A stretch of DNA of 64,000 nucleotides from Kribbella pratensis (GTDB lineage Bacteria; Actinomycetota; Actinomycetes; Propionibacteriales; Kribbellaceae), in NCBI RefSeq assembly GCF_004365355.1, contig NZ_SODP01000001.1:1185473-1249472 (forward strand), written 5' to 3'. The position numbers were made by a program, and so were the translations under genes. The notes below the pieces were generated by a model. That model searched no databases, was not told where the DNA came from, and saw only the letters and a list, made by a program, of their open reading frames with translations. This document shows, one piece after another, positions 47,969 through 56,598 of the stretch (positions are counted from its first letter, which is position 1; every line of letters begins with the position of its first letter).

Positions 47969-49434
47969 TGGCTGATCCCAAGGGATTCCTGACCACCCCG
48001 CGGGAGGTCGCCGACCGGCGGCCGGTGGAGGAACGCAAGCAGGACTGGAAAGAGGTCTACCCCGGTGGGCCGGGCAAGGCGCTGCTGCCGATCATCACCA
48101 AGCAGGCCGGCCGGTGTATGGACTGCGGTATCCCGTTCTGCCACAACGGCTGCCCGCTGGGCAACCTGATCCCGGAGTGGAACGACCTGGTCTGGCGGGA
48201 CGACTGGTCGAGCGCGATCGAGCGGCTGCACGCGACCAACAACTTCCCGGAGTTCACCGGCCGGCTCTGCCCGGCGCCGTGCGAGACCGCCTGCGTGCTC
48301 GGCATCAACCAGGACCCGGTGACGATCAAGAACGTCGAGGTCGCGATCATCGACAAGGCGTGGGAGGCGGGCGACGTCCGGCCCCAGCCGCCGGAGTGGC
48401 TGACCGGCAAGACGATCGCGGTCGTCGGCTCCGGTCCGTCGGGCCTGGCCGCCGCGCAGCAGCTGACCCGCGCGGGGCACACGGTCGCGGTCTACGAGCG
48501 CGCCGACGCCCCGGGCGGCCTGCTGCGGTACGGCATCCCCGAGTTCAAGATGGAGAAGATCCAGGTCGACCGCCGGATCCAGCAGATGAAGGAGGAGGGC
48601 ACGGTCTTCCGCTCGGGCGTGAACGTCGGCGTGGACGTGACCGGCACCCAGCTCAAGCAGCGGTACGACGCTGTCGTCATCGCGACCGGATCCACCGCGG
48701 CCCGCGACCTGCCCGTGCCGGGTCGTGAGTACGGCGGCATCCACCAGGCGATGGAGTACCTGCCGCAGGCCAACCGGGTCGCTCTCGGGCAGACCGTCGA
48801 CGACCAGATCGTTGCTACCGGCAAGGACGTGGTGATCATCGGCGGCGGCGACACCGGCGCCGACTGCCTCGGTACGGCGCACCGGCAGGGCGCCCGGACG
48901 GTGACCCAGCTGGAGATCATGCCGCGCCCGGGTGACGACCGGCCCGACCACCAGCCGTGGCCGACGTACCCGATGATCTACCGGGTTGCCTCCGCGCACG
49001 AGGAGGGCGGCGACCGCGTGTACGCCGTCTCGACGGTGAACTTCGAGGCCGATGCCGACGGCAACGTGTCGGGCCTGAAGCTGGTCGAGGTCGAGTTCTC
49101 CGAGGGCCGGTTCAACCCGGTCGAAGGGACCGAGCGGACCATCCCGGCGCAGCTCGTGCTGCTCGCGATGGGCTTCCTCGGCCCGGAGCGCGAGGGCTTC
49201 CTCGAGCAGCTCGGCGTGGAGCTCGACGAGCGCGGCAACGTCAAGCGGGACAAGGACTACCAGACCTCGGTCGCGGGCGTGTTCGCCTGCGGTGACGCCG
49301 GTCGCGGTCAGTCCCTGATCGTCTGGGCGATCGCCGAGGGCCGCTCCTGCGCCAACGGCGTGGACAGTCACCTCACCGGCTCGTCGACCCTCCCGACCCC
49401 GATCCCGCCGACAGCACGTCCGCTCGCCGTGTGA
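47968..49434 (+). CDS. gltD: Glutamate synthase (NADPH) small subunit
   Basis: A 488-residue GOGAT beta chain. The N-terminal cysteine clusters CMDCGIPFCHNGCP and CPAPCETAC bind 4Fe-4S centres. VVGSGPSGLAAAQQL binds FAD, VIIGGGDTGADCLGTA binds NADPH and GVFACGDAGRGQSLIVWAI closes the FAD site. It passes electrons from NADPH to the gltB product. It is translationally coupled to gltB (TGATG). Confidence 0.97.
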
Positions 49435-49453
49435 GCTTCGCTAGGTTGTAGGT

Positions 49454-51004
49454 GTGGTCGGGCGGTTGGTGACAAGAGCGCGGCTCAGGGCAATTGCGCC
49501 GTGGGCCGCGCTGAGCTTGCTCTTTGTGGTGACGTCGGTCGTGGTGGGTCTGCTCGGCTTCGTGAACGACTCCGAGCGGGTCACGATCGGTGCGCACGCG
49601 GCCACGGTGTCGCCCACCTTCGACGGGTACGCGACGCTCGACCTCGGCGCCGTACTCCCGCGGCTGCGGATCCCGGCCGACACTCCGGGCAGCATCGGCG
49701 TCAACATCGACGTCCAGGAGACCGATGCCGACAACCTCACCGAGCTGCTCACCCGCGACACCCTGATCGCGTCCCAGCCCGACGGTGAAATCGGGCAGAT
49801 CAAGCAGGTCATCCAGCAGATGGCCGTCGACAACGCGGTCGCCGGAGCCGGTACCGGCCTGCTCGTGGTCGTCGTGGTCGCGACGCTCTGGACAGCCGTC
49901 GGCGCACGCCGCCGGCGCGAACTGTGGCACCTGGTCCACCGGCACGAACGCCGGTTCGAGCACCGCGCCATCGTCGTCCTGGTCGCGATGCTGATCACGA
50001 TCGCCTCGATCTACGGACCCGGCCGGATGCGACCGGCCGAAGTACCGCCCACGCAGTGGCAGCCGTTGTTCAAGCTGCTGCCGGAGATGTCGTTCGACAA
50101 CCGGTTGAAGAAGGTCGAGGTCGCGTCCGGGTTCTCGACCACCGGCGGCGTCGGGGTGATCCGGACGCTGGTCGAGACGTATCGGAAGTCCACCGAGCTG
50201 TACGGCCGGCTCAAGAACCGGGTCGCCGACGTCGCGCCGGAGATCCACCAGCCGGGCAAGGAGCAGACGGTCGCGCTGCTGGTGTCGGACCGGCACGACA
50301 ACATCGGGATCGACGGATTCGCGTCCGAGGTGGCGAAGGCCGGCGGCGCCAAGCTCCTGATCGACGCCGGTGACGACACCTCGTCGGGACAGAGTTGGGA
50401 AGCGTTCAGCATCAACTCGCTGCGGCAGCACTTCAAGGACTTCAAGGTGGTCGCGGTGGCGGGCAACCACGACGCGGGCGGACACGTCGAGGAATTCATG
50501 CGCAAGGCCGGGTTCACCGTGCTCGACAGCAAGCCGGTCGAGGTGGAGGGGATCCGGTTCCTCGGCGACAGCGACCCGACCAAGACCGGGCTGGGCAGTG
50601 CGGACACCCCGGGGGACGAGACGATCGAGCACCAGTCCCAGCGGCTCGCGGACATCGCCTGCGACCAGCCGGAGGACAAGCGGATCTCGACGATGGTCGT
50701 GCACGACCCGTCCTCGTTCGCCGCCACTGCCGAGCGCGGGTGTGCGTCACTGCTGCTGTCCGGACATCTGCACCGCCAGGTCGGCCCCACGACCGGGCCG
50801 GTCGGCGACCGCGAGGTCACGACGTACACGAACGGGACGACCGGGGGAGCGGCGTACGCCTTCGCCCTGGGCTACACGCTGCGGAAGCCCGGCGAGGTCA
50901 CCCTCATCACGTACCAGAAGGGGCTGCCGGTCGGCCTGCAGACGGTCACCGCGCAACCCAGCGGCGATGTGACGGTCGGGCCCTACAACCCCTTGAGTTC
51001 TTGA
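49454..51004 (+). CDS. Membrane-bound metallophosphoesterase
   Basis: A 516-residue protein. TM helices lie at about 15-37, 134-152 and 176-193, with an extracytoplasmic stretch between the first two. The calcineurin-like domain starts near residue 275: VSDRHDNIG (in place of the usual D-X-H), DAGDDTSSG, VAGNHDAGG, MVVHDPSS and LLSGHLHRQ supply the two-metal site. Function and substrate are unknown. The start is GTG 49454, 19 nt after gltD; TTG 49466 is an alternative. Confidence 0.82.
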   Translation: MVGRLVTRARLRAIAPWAALSLLFVVTSVVVGLLGFVNDSERVTIGAHAATVSPTFDGYATLDLGAVLPRLRIPADTPGSIGVNIDVQETDADNLTELLTRDTLIASQPDGEIGQIKQVIQQMAVDNAVAGAGTGLLVVVVVATLWTAVGARRRRELWHLVHRHERRFEHRAIVVLVAMLITIASIYGPGRMRPAEVPPTQWQPLFKLLPEMSFDNRLKKVEVASGFSTTGGVGVIRTLVETYRKSTELYGRLKNRVADVAPEIHQPGKEQTVALLVSDRHDNIGIDGFASEVAKAGGAKLLIDAGDDTSSGQSWEAFSINSLRQHFKDFKVVAVAGNHDAGGHVEEFMRKAGFTVLDSKPVEVEGIRFLGDSDPTKTGLGSADTPGDETIEHQSQRLADIACDQPEDKRISTMVVHDPSSFAATAERGCASLLLSGHLHRQVGPTTGPVGDREVTTYTNGTTGGAAYAFALGYTLRKPGEVTLITYQKGLPVGLQTVTAQPSGDVTVGPYNPLSS

Positions 51005-51103
51005 CGATTCAGGCTCTGTGGACGATTGCCATCAGGTGTTAACCGTCCAGTAACGGGGGTGGACCAGCGGGGTCAGTGGTTTGCAGGAGTAGGGTTTTGT
51101 GAC

Positions 51104-52555
51104 GTGCGTCGCGCAAAGATCGTTTGTACGCTCGGCCCGGCTACGGCCGCCCCGGAGCGCATCACGGAACTCGTCCAAGCAGGTATGGACGTCGCAAGGC
51201 TCAACCTGAGCCATGGGGCCCATGCCGAGCATGAGCGCATCTACCAGCGGATCCGCACCGCTGCGGCGGAGACCGGGAGCAACGTCGGCATCCTGGTCGA
51301 CCTGCAGGGACCGAAGATCCGGCTGGCCGAGTTCGCCGAGGGCAAGGCAACGCTGACCTACGGCGAACGCTTCACGATCACCACCCGGGAGGTGCCGGGC
51401 GATCAGACCATCTGCGGGACGACGTACGACGGCCTGCCGCGTGACGTGCGGCCGGGCGACCAGCTGCTGATCGACGACGGCCGGATCGCGCTGGTGGCCG
51501 AGGAGGTGACCGAGACCGACGTGGTCTGCCGGGTCACCGTCGGCGGGCCGGTGTCGAACCACAAGGGCATCAACCTGCCCGGTGTCGCGGTCAGCGTGCC
51601 GGCGATGTCCGAGAAGGACGTCGAGGACCTGCGCTGGGCCTTGCACCTGCCGGCCGACATGATCGCGCTGTCGTTCGTGCGGAACGCGGCCGACATCCAG
51701 CTCGTGCACAAGATCATGGACGAGGAGGGGCTGCGGCTCCCGGTCATCGCCAAGATCGAGAAGCCGCAGGCGGTCGCCAACCTGGACGAGATCATCGAGG
51801 CGTTCGACGGGTTCATGGTCGCCCGCGGCGACCTCGGCGTGGAGCTCCCGCTCGAGGAGGTCCCGCTGGTCCAGAAGCTGATCATCGACCAGGCCCGGCT
51901 GAACGCGAAGCCGGTCATCGTCGCCACCCAGATGCTCGAGTCGATGATCTCCGCGCCGCGCCCGACGCGGGCCGAGGCATCCGACGTCGCGAACGCCGTA
52001 CTCGACGGTGCGGACGCGGTCATGCTGTCCGGCGAGACCAGCGTCGGCCGGTTCCCGATCGAGACCGTCAAGACGATGGCGCGGATCGTGGAGTCCACCG
52101 AGGAGCACGGCCTCAGCCGGGTCCAGGCGATCGAGTGGGAGCCGAAGACCAAGGGCGGCGTGATCGCCCGGGCCGCCGCGGATGTCGCCGAGCGGCTGGA
52201 CGCGAAGTACCTGATCGCCTTCACGCAGTCGGGTGACACCGCGCTGAGGTTGGCGCGGTACCGCACCGAAGTACCGCTGCTCGCCTTCACCCCGGTCCCG
52301 TCGGTCAGCTCCTGGCTGAGCGTCGTGTGGGGCATCGAGACGTACATCGTCCCGACCGTCGAACACACCGACGAAATGGTCCGCCAAGTAGACCAGCGCC
52401 TCCTGGAACTCGGCAAGCTCCAGAAGGGCGACCTGGTCGTCATCGTCGCCGGCTCCCCACCCAGCATCCCCGGCTCCACCAACGCCCTCCGAGTCCACCG
52501 CATGGGCGACGCCATCGAAGGAATAGCCCCCGCCTACCGCAGCCAAAACCCGTAA
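51104..52555 (+). CDS. pyk: Pyruvate kinase
   Basis: A 483-residue glycolytic enzyme. The start is GTG 51104 (MRRAKIVCTLGPATA). Substrate and metal motifs are ARLNLSHG, VDLQGPKIR, IAKIEKPQAVANLDEI (catalytic Lys), FMVARGDLGVELP and KPVIVATQMLESMI. The C-terminal regulatory domain is present. A possible SD GGAG lies rather far upstream. It ends before a strong hairpin terminator. Confidence 0.96.
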   Translation: MRRAKIVCTLGPATAAPERITELVQAGMDVARLNLSHGAHAEHERIYQRIRTAAAETGSNVGILVDLQGPKIRLAEFAEGKATLTYGERFTITTREVPGDQTICGTTYDGLPRDVRPGDQLLIDDGRIALVAEEVTETDVVCRVTVGGPVSNHKGINLPGVAVSVPAMSEKDVEDLRWALHLPADMIALSFVRNAADIQLVHKIMDEEGLRLPVIAKIEKPQAVANLDEIIEAFDGFMVARGDLGVELPLEEVPLVQKLIIDQARLNAKPVIVATQMLESMISAPRPTRAEASDVANAVLDGADAVMLSGETSVGRFPIETVKTMARIVESTEEHGLSRVQAIEWEPKTKGGVIARAAADVAERLDAKYLIAFTQSGDTALRLARYRTEVPLLAFTPVPSVSSWLSVVWGIETYIVPTVEHTDEMVRQVDQRLLELGKLQKGDLVVIVAGSPPSIPGSTNALRVHRMGDAIEGIAPAYRSQNP

Positions 52556-52569
52556 CAACAGCTTGAACA

Positions 52570-52599
52570 GAGCCGGGCAGCCAACCATCTGCCCGGCTC
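52570..52599 (+). terminator. Rho-independent-type hairpin after pyk
   Basis: Perfect 11-bp arms GAGCCGGGCAG (52570-52580) and its complement (52589-52599), with an 8-nt loop, begin 15 nt after the pyk stop codon. No T-tract follows. It marks the end of the pyk transcript and the left edge of the LAGLIDADG/tRNA module. Confidence 0.75.
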
Positions 52600-52759
52600 A
52601 CCCATGTACGAGCCAGAAACAGAGATTTGAGAAGTGGCTGGCTTGGGTGGCCGGCTGGCGGATCGGTGGTGCTCGTGCAGGGAAAGAGCAAGGGCGAAGA
52701 ACTGGGATTGGGACTGGGCGGGTTTGGTGGTCGGGCGGCTGGAGGTTGGGTTGGTTTGC

Positions 52760-53509
52760 TTATGACTTTGGGCCGATGAAGGTGTCTAGTTGGGCGACTG
52801 CTTCTCGGCGGGCGACTGATAGGGCGTTGGGGCGGGGCATGCGCCAGGGGATGGCTAGTAGGTCTAGGGACCTCTGGCAGAGGTGCATGATGTCGGGGGA
52901 CTCGTTGGCGAACATGTAGCGGGGGTATTCGTAGCGCTTGACCTCGCCGCGGACTGTGCGGGCGGTCCAGTTTGCGACTCGGCAGCCGTCGGAGTTGAAC
53001 AGGCCGCGGAGGAAGAGTTCGGGGTGGTTGGCAACGATCTCCTGTTGCCAAGGCATCAGCTCGATGCGGCGGTGATGCTTCGGGCCGGGGCCGTGCTGGG
53101 GGAACAAGCACGGCCAGTGCTTCCAGTAGGCGACGAGCGACGTGTATCCCACGGCCCGGACCCGGTGCACCGGCCGACCCGGACGTACGGCGACAACCGC
53201 CTCGGCAGCCTCGTCGATCAGCCGAGGGTAGGCGTCGTCGCACGCGATCCTGAGGGCGTACACCTCGCGCCGGTGCTTCGACAGGCTTCCGTCACCCAGA
53301 TACAACCCCAGCAAATGCGCGTACGACGCAGCCTCCAGCTTGCCGTTCGTGCATCGCGGGCAGTCGCCCGGGTACGACGCACGCCCGTCGCGGTCACGCC
53401 AGTCACGCAGGGTAGCCCGACTCACCCCGAGCCGCTGACTGATCGAGTTGAGACTCTCCCCACGAGCCATTGCGGCGCGGGCAATCACGCGCATCTGCTC
53501 GTCGTACAT
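52760..53509 (-). CDS. HTH plus two-motif LAGLIDADG endonuclease-like protein (paralogue 1)
   Basis: A 249-residue protein, taking ATG 53509 (MYDEQMRVIARAAM). An N-terminal HTH (SLNSISQRLGVSRATLRDWRDRDG) is followed by a CPRC knuckle. Two LAGLIDADG-type helices follow: LLGLYLGDG (about residue 69) and FLRGLFNSDGCR (about 174), each ending in the acidic residue that binds metal in homing endonucleases. WKHWPCLFPQHGPG is shared with the paralogue at 53722-54492. It lies directly downstream of the tRNA gene on the same strand. Codon use is less GC-biased than in neighbouring genes. It may be an endonuclease or a domesticated regulator. Confidence 0.8.
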   Translation of the reverse strand: MYDEQMRVIARAAMARGESLNSISQRLGVSRATLRDWRDRDGRASYPGDCPRCTNGKLEAASYAHLLGLYLGDGSLSKHRREVYALRIACDDAYPRLIDEAAEAVVAVRPGRPVHRVRAVGYTSLVAYWKHWPCLFPQHGPGPKHHRRIELMPWQQEIVANHPELFLRGLFNSDGCRVANWTARTVRGEVKRYEYPRYMFANESPDIMHLCQRSLDLLAIPWRMPRPNALSVARREAVAQLDTFIGPKS

Positions 53510-53558
53510 GACGAGAGACTCGCAGAGACGACCGACAGATCGCGGTCGATGACGAAGG

Positions 53559-53632
53559 TGCCCTGGGTGGGACTCGAACCCACACTGTACGGGTTTTGAA
53601 TCCGCATTCTCTGCCAATTGGAATACCAGGGC
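53559..53632 (-). tRNA. tRNA with CAA anticodon loop (Leu by anticodon) but class I variable loop
   Basis: On the minus strand, 74 nt fold as: acceptor stem GCCCTGG/CCAGGGC, seven perfect pairs; D-loop AATTGGCAGAG; anticodon loop TTCAAAA with anticodon CAA; a 5-nt variable loop (ACAGT); T-arm GTGGG-TTCGAGT-CCCAC, perfect; discriminator A. CCA is not encoded. The anticodon stem has a G-T pair and an A-C mismatch next to the loop. Bacterial tRNA-Leu is class II with a long variable arm, so identity is uncertain. It sits between the two LAGLIDADG paralogues, upstream of the minus-strand one. Confidence 0.85.
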
Positions 53633-53650
53633 GTGGCCAGAGAGATGTTA

Positions 53651-53680
53651 GCGCATCGACGTGGCTCATCGCGCATCGAC
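53651..53680. promoter_or_regulatory. Two 10-bp direct repeats spaced by 20 bp at the tRNA promoter
   Basis: GCGCATCGAC occurs at 53651-53660 and 53671-53680, start to start 20 bp, about two helical turns. A candidate minus-strand -10 (TAACAT, about 53645-53650) for the tRNA is immediately next to it. The pair lies between the tRNA gene and the start of the plus-strand HTH gene, so one of the HTH proteins could bind here. Confidence 0.4.
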
Positions 53681-53721
53681 ATGACTACCGAAACTGTCGG
53701 TGCGGTTGCGGATGCTTGGGC

Positions 53722-54492
53722 ATGGCTCACTTCAGGTCGCAGGAGACGGTGGACTCTGCGTTGCGGATGTCGGATGACGGGGTCAGCGACAAGATCAACG
53801 CCGAGATCCACGGTGTTGCCATCAAGACGATTCGCCGGTGGCGTCGGCTGTACCAGCGGCGTGGCTTGCCGCGAGGGACTGCATACCCGGGAACTCCTTG
53901 TCCTCGGTGTGACGGGGCGGAGTTGGACGAGTCGGCGTACGCGTTGTTGCTCGGGTGGTACCTGGGCGACGGCCACATCGCGAAAGCCAGGCGGGGCGTG
54001 TACGTGTTGTCGATCTCGAACGATCCGAAGTACCCGGTCCTCAACCAGGAGATCGCAGCCACGATGCGACTGGTGAAACCTACCGCCAGTCCCTGCCTGC
54101 GGAACGGTCACGCGATCCGGATCGAGGCGCGGTGGAAGCACTGGCCATGCCTCTTCCCGCAGCATGGGCCCGGGCGGAAGCATGAGAGGAAGATCGCGCT
54201 CGAGGAGTGGCAGTTGGAGATAGTTGCCAAGTACCCCGAACAGTTGTTGCGAGGGCTGTTTCACTCGGACGGGTGCAGGTTTGTGAACTGGGCTAGCAAG
54301 CCGGCGAGTGAGAAGCGGTACTACTACGTTCGCTACATGTTCTCGAACGAGTCGGAGGACATCCGCAAGATTCTCACCGATGCGTTGGATCTGTTGGGGA
54401 TCGCCTGGCGGCAGCCGAGGCGTAACGCGATCGCGGTCAGCCGGAAAGATGCGGTGGCGGTGTTGGACGGGTTCGTGGGGGTTAAGGGGTGA
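53722..54492 (+). CDS. HTH plus two-motif LAGLIDADG endonuclease-like protein (paralogue 2)
   Basis: A 256-residue paralogue of the gene across the tRNA. The HTH region is KINAEIHGVAIKTIRRWRRLYQRRG, the knuckle PCPRCDG, and the LAGLIDADG-type helices LLLGWYLGDGH (about 80) and LLRGLFHSDGCR (about 180). RWKHWPCLFPQHGPGRKHERKI is nearly identical to the paralogue. ATG 53722 (MAHFRSQETVDSAL) was chosen because the longer open frame starts inside the tRNA. It ends 18 nt before the response-regulator start. Codon use is less biased than in the core genes, which suggests transfer. Confidence 0.8.
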   Translation: MAHFRSQETVDSALRMSDDGVSDKINAEIHGVAIKTIRRWRRLYQRRGLPRGTAYPGTPCPRCDGAELDESAYALLLGWYLGDGHIAKARRGVYVLSISNDPKYPVLNQEIAATMRLVKPTASPCLRNGHAIRIEARWKHWPCLFPQHGPGRKHERKIALEEWQLEIVAKYPEQLLRGLFHSDGCRFVNWASKPASEKRYYYVRYMFSNESEDIRKILTDALDLLGIAWRQPRRNAIAVSRKDAVAVLDGFVGVKG

Positions 54493-54510
54493 GGTCGCTA
54501 AGGTGTGGGC

Positions 54511-55092
54511 GTGACTGCTAAGCGTGTGGTGATCGCTGAGGACGAGGCTCTGATTCGGATGGATCTGGCCGAGATGCTCGCGGAAGAGGGGTATGACGTC
54601 GTCGGGCAGGCGGGGGACGGGGAAGAGGCGATCCGGCTGGCGGAGGAGCAGCGGCCGGATCTGGTGATTCTCGATGTGAAGATGCCCAAGCTGGACGGGT
54701 TGAGTGCGGCGGAGAAGATCGCGGGGGAGCGGATCGCGCCGGTGCTGATGCTGACCGCGTTCTCGCAGCGGGAGCTGGTCGAGCGGGCGCGTGACGCCGG
54801 CGCGATGGCGTACTTGGTGAAACCGTTCTCCAAGGCCGATCTGCTGCCCGCGATCGAGATCGCCGCGTCCCGGTACGTCGAGCTCGCCGAGCTGGAGCGC
54901 GAGGTCGCGGACCTGGCCGAGCGGCTGGAGACGCGCAAGCTGGTCGACCGGGCCAAGTCGATCCTGCAGACCAAGTTCGGGTTGTCCGAGCCGGACTCGT
55001 TCCGCTGGATCCAGAAAACCGCAATGGATAAAAGAGTTTCGATGCGCCAGGTCGCGCAGTTGGTGGTTGACGAGGCTGGCAGTAGCGACTGA
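54511..55092 (+). CDS. ANTAR-domain response regulator (PdtaR/Rv1626-like)
   Basis: A 193-residue protein. The receiver domain has the acidic pair in IAEDEALIRMDL, phospho-acceptor Asp in LVILDVKMPKLDG, switch Thr in MLTAFSQ and Lys in YLVKPFSKADL. The ANTAR RNA-binding domain (about 125-188) reads LETRKLVDRAKSILQTKFGLSEPDSFRWIQKTAMDKRVSMRQVAQLVV. ANTAR proteins bind paired hairpins in nascent RNA to prevent termination. GTG 54511 (MTAKRVVIAEDE) was chosen because AAGG lies at a proper distance. The cognate kinase is not in the window. Confidence 0.95.
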   Translation: MTAKRVVIAEDEALIRMDLAEMLAEEGYDVVGQAGDGEEAIRLAEEQRPDLVILDVKMPKLDGLSAAEKIAGERIAPVLMLTAFSQRELVERARDAGAMAYLVKPFSKADLLPAIEIAASRYVELAELEREVADLAERLETRKLVDRAKSILQTKFGLSEPDSFRWIQKTAMDKRVSMRQVAQLVVDEAGSSD

Positions 55093-55100
55093 ATCACTCT

Positions 55101-55120
55101 CCGCTCAACGCCCTGAGCGG
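55101..55120 (+). terminator. Small hairpin after the response-regulator gene
   Basis: CCGCTCA (55101-55107) and TGAGCGG (55114-55120) form a 7-bp stem with a 6-nt loop, 8 nt after the stop codon. The following 163 bp up to livK contain a second hairpin (AGTCCGG 55243-55249 with CCGGACT 55257-55263) just before the livK SD. This could be a leader control element, and possibly an ANTAR target given the neighbour. That is speculative. Confidence 0.4.
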
Positions 55121-55283
55121 TGGTACAGCACCATTCGAACCCATGCTGCTTACCGCTGTAACGACCTCACAACACACGCTCTGTCACATCGCCTGGAGAG
55201 CCGCACGAGGTCTAACCTGCGGATGCTCGCGGCAAACGCGGGAGTCCGGGGATTTGCCGGACTATCCAGACATGGGAGGAACA

Positions 55284-56513
55284 GTGCACCAGCGTTCCGT
55301 AGTAAGGGTCGGCGCGTCGCTGATCGTTGCGTCGTTGGCCCTGACTGCCTGCGGCTCACGCAGTGGCAACGACTCCGGGGGCAGCTCCGGGGGTTCGACG
55401 AAGACTGCCAAGATCGGCGTCATCGCGCCGCTGTCCGGAGACTTGTCGGCCCTGGGTCTGGGTATCCAGCACTCCGTCGAGCTGGCCGTGAAGCAGGCCA
55501 ACGACTCCAACGCGATTCCGGGCTGGAAGCTCGAGGTCGTGCCGAAGGACGACGAGGCGAAGCCGGACCCGGGTAAGAACGCGGCCACCGCGCTTGCCGG
55601 TGACAAGGACGTGGTCGGCGTCGTCGGCACGCTGAACACCAGCGTCAGCCAGCAGGTTCAGCCGGTTCTCGCCTCGGCGAAGATCGTCCAGGTCTCGCCG
55701 GCCAACACCGGCCCGGGCCTGACCCAGGGCGCCAACTGGCAGACCGACCCGAAGCGGCCGTACCCGACGTACTTCCGCACCTGCACCACCGACGCGGTGC
55801 AGGGTCCGTTCGCGGCCCGGTACCTGTACGAGACGGCGAAGATCACCAAGGTCGCCACGATCCACGACAAGAAGGCCTACGGCCAGGGCCTGGTCGGCAC
55901 CTTCACCGAGGAGTTCAAGAAGCTGGGTGGTCAGGTCGTCGCGGCGCAGACCATCAACCCGGACGACTCGAACTACCAGGCCGTGATCTCGTCGATCAAG
56001 CCGTCCGGCCCGCAGGCGGTCTACTACGGTGGTGAGTACCCGCAGGCCGGTCCGCTCTCGCAGCAGATGAAGGCCGCCGGTCTGAACGTCCCGCTGATGG
56101 GCGGCGACGGCATCTACGACCCGAAGTACATCACCCTGGCCGGTAAGACCAGCGACAACGACCTGGCCACCTCGGTCGGTGCGCCGGTCGACACGCTGGA
56201 GTCGGCGAAGAAGTTCGTCTCCGACTACAACGCGGCGGGCTACAAGGACCCGTACGCGGCGTACGGCGGCTACTCCTTCGACGCGGCCAACGCGATCATC
56301 GCGGCGCTGAAGACCTCGCTGAAGGACGCCAAGGACGTCGAGTCCGCGCGTCAGGCGACGGTCGACGCGATGAGCAAGGTCTCGTTCGACGGCGTGACCG
56401 GCAAGGTCTCCTTCGACCAGTACGGCGACACCACCTCGAAGGTGCTCACCGTCTACAAGGTTGCCGGCGGCAAGTGGGCCACCGTCGAGACCAAGGCGTT
56501 CGAAGACAAGTAA
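55284..56513 (+). CDS. livK: Branched-chain amino-acid ABC transporter, substrate-binding lipoprotein
   Basis: A 409-residue lipoprotein. GTG 55284 has an ideal SD (GGGAGGA at 55274-55280). The signal ends SLALTACGS (lipobox cysteine), followed by an S/G linker. The periplasmic-binding fold type I (Peripla_BP_6) begins at KIGVIAPLSGDLSALGLGIQHSVELAVKQAN, and GVVGTLNTSVSQQVQPVL and AYGQGLVGTFTEEF are typical LivK segments. It captures Leu/Ile/Val or related amino acids outside the cell. It is first in a five-gene liv operon. Confidence 0.93.
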   Translation: MHQRSVVRVGASLIVASLALTACGSRSGNDSGGSSGGSTKTAKIGVIAPLSGDLSALGLGIQHSVELAVKQANDSNAIPGWKLEVVPKDDEAKPDPGKNAATALAGDKDVVGVVGTLNTSVSQQVQPVLASAKIVQVSPANTGPGLTQGANWQTDPKRPYPTYFRTCTTDAVQGPFAARYLYETAKITKVATIHDKKAYGQGLVGTFTEEFKKLGGQVVAAQTINPDDSNYQAVISSIKPSGPQAVYYGGEYPQAGPLSQQMKAAGLNVPLMGGDGIYDPKYITLAGKTSDNDLATSVGAPVDTLESAKKFVSDYNAAGYKDPYAAYGGYSFDAANAIIAALKTSLKDAKDVESARQATVDAMSKVSFDGVTGKVSFDQYGDTTSKVLTVYKVAGGKWATVETKAFEDK

Positions 56514-56534
56514 GCAAAGTTGACCCTCATGTCT

Positions 56535-56563
56535 CGGGGGTGGGAGCGATCCTCCCACCCCCG
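56535..56563 (+). terminator. Strong hairpin between livK and livH
   Basis: Perfect 12-bp arms CGGGGGTGGGAG (56535-56546) and its complement (56552-56563) with a 5-nt loop lie 21 nt after the livK stop. In ABC operons such hairpins act as partial terminators or 3'-end protectors, so that the binding protein is made in excess over the permeases. Confidence 0.7.
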
Positions 56564-56598
56564 TGGCGTGTCATAACTGAGGCAGATGGGAGGTCGAC

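Noticed and set aside
51001..51056. A pyk promoter (TTGACG at 51001 or TTGCCA at 51026 with a TAAC-type -10).
   Set aside because: Spacing and -10 matches are poor, and I could not choose one with confidence.
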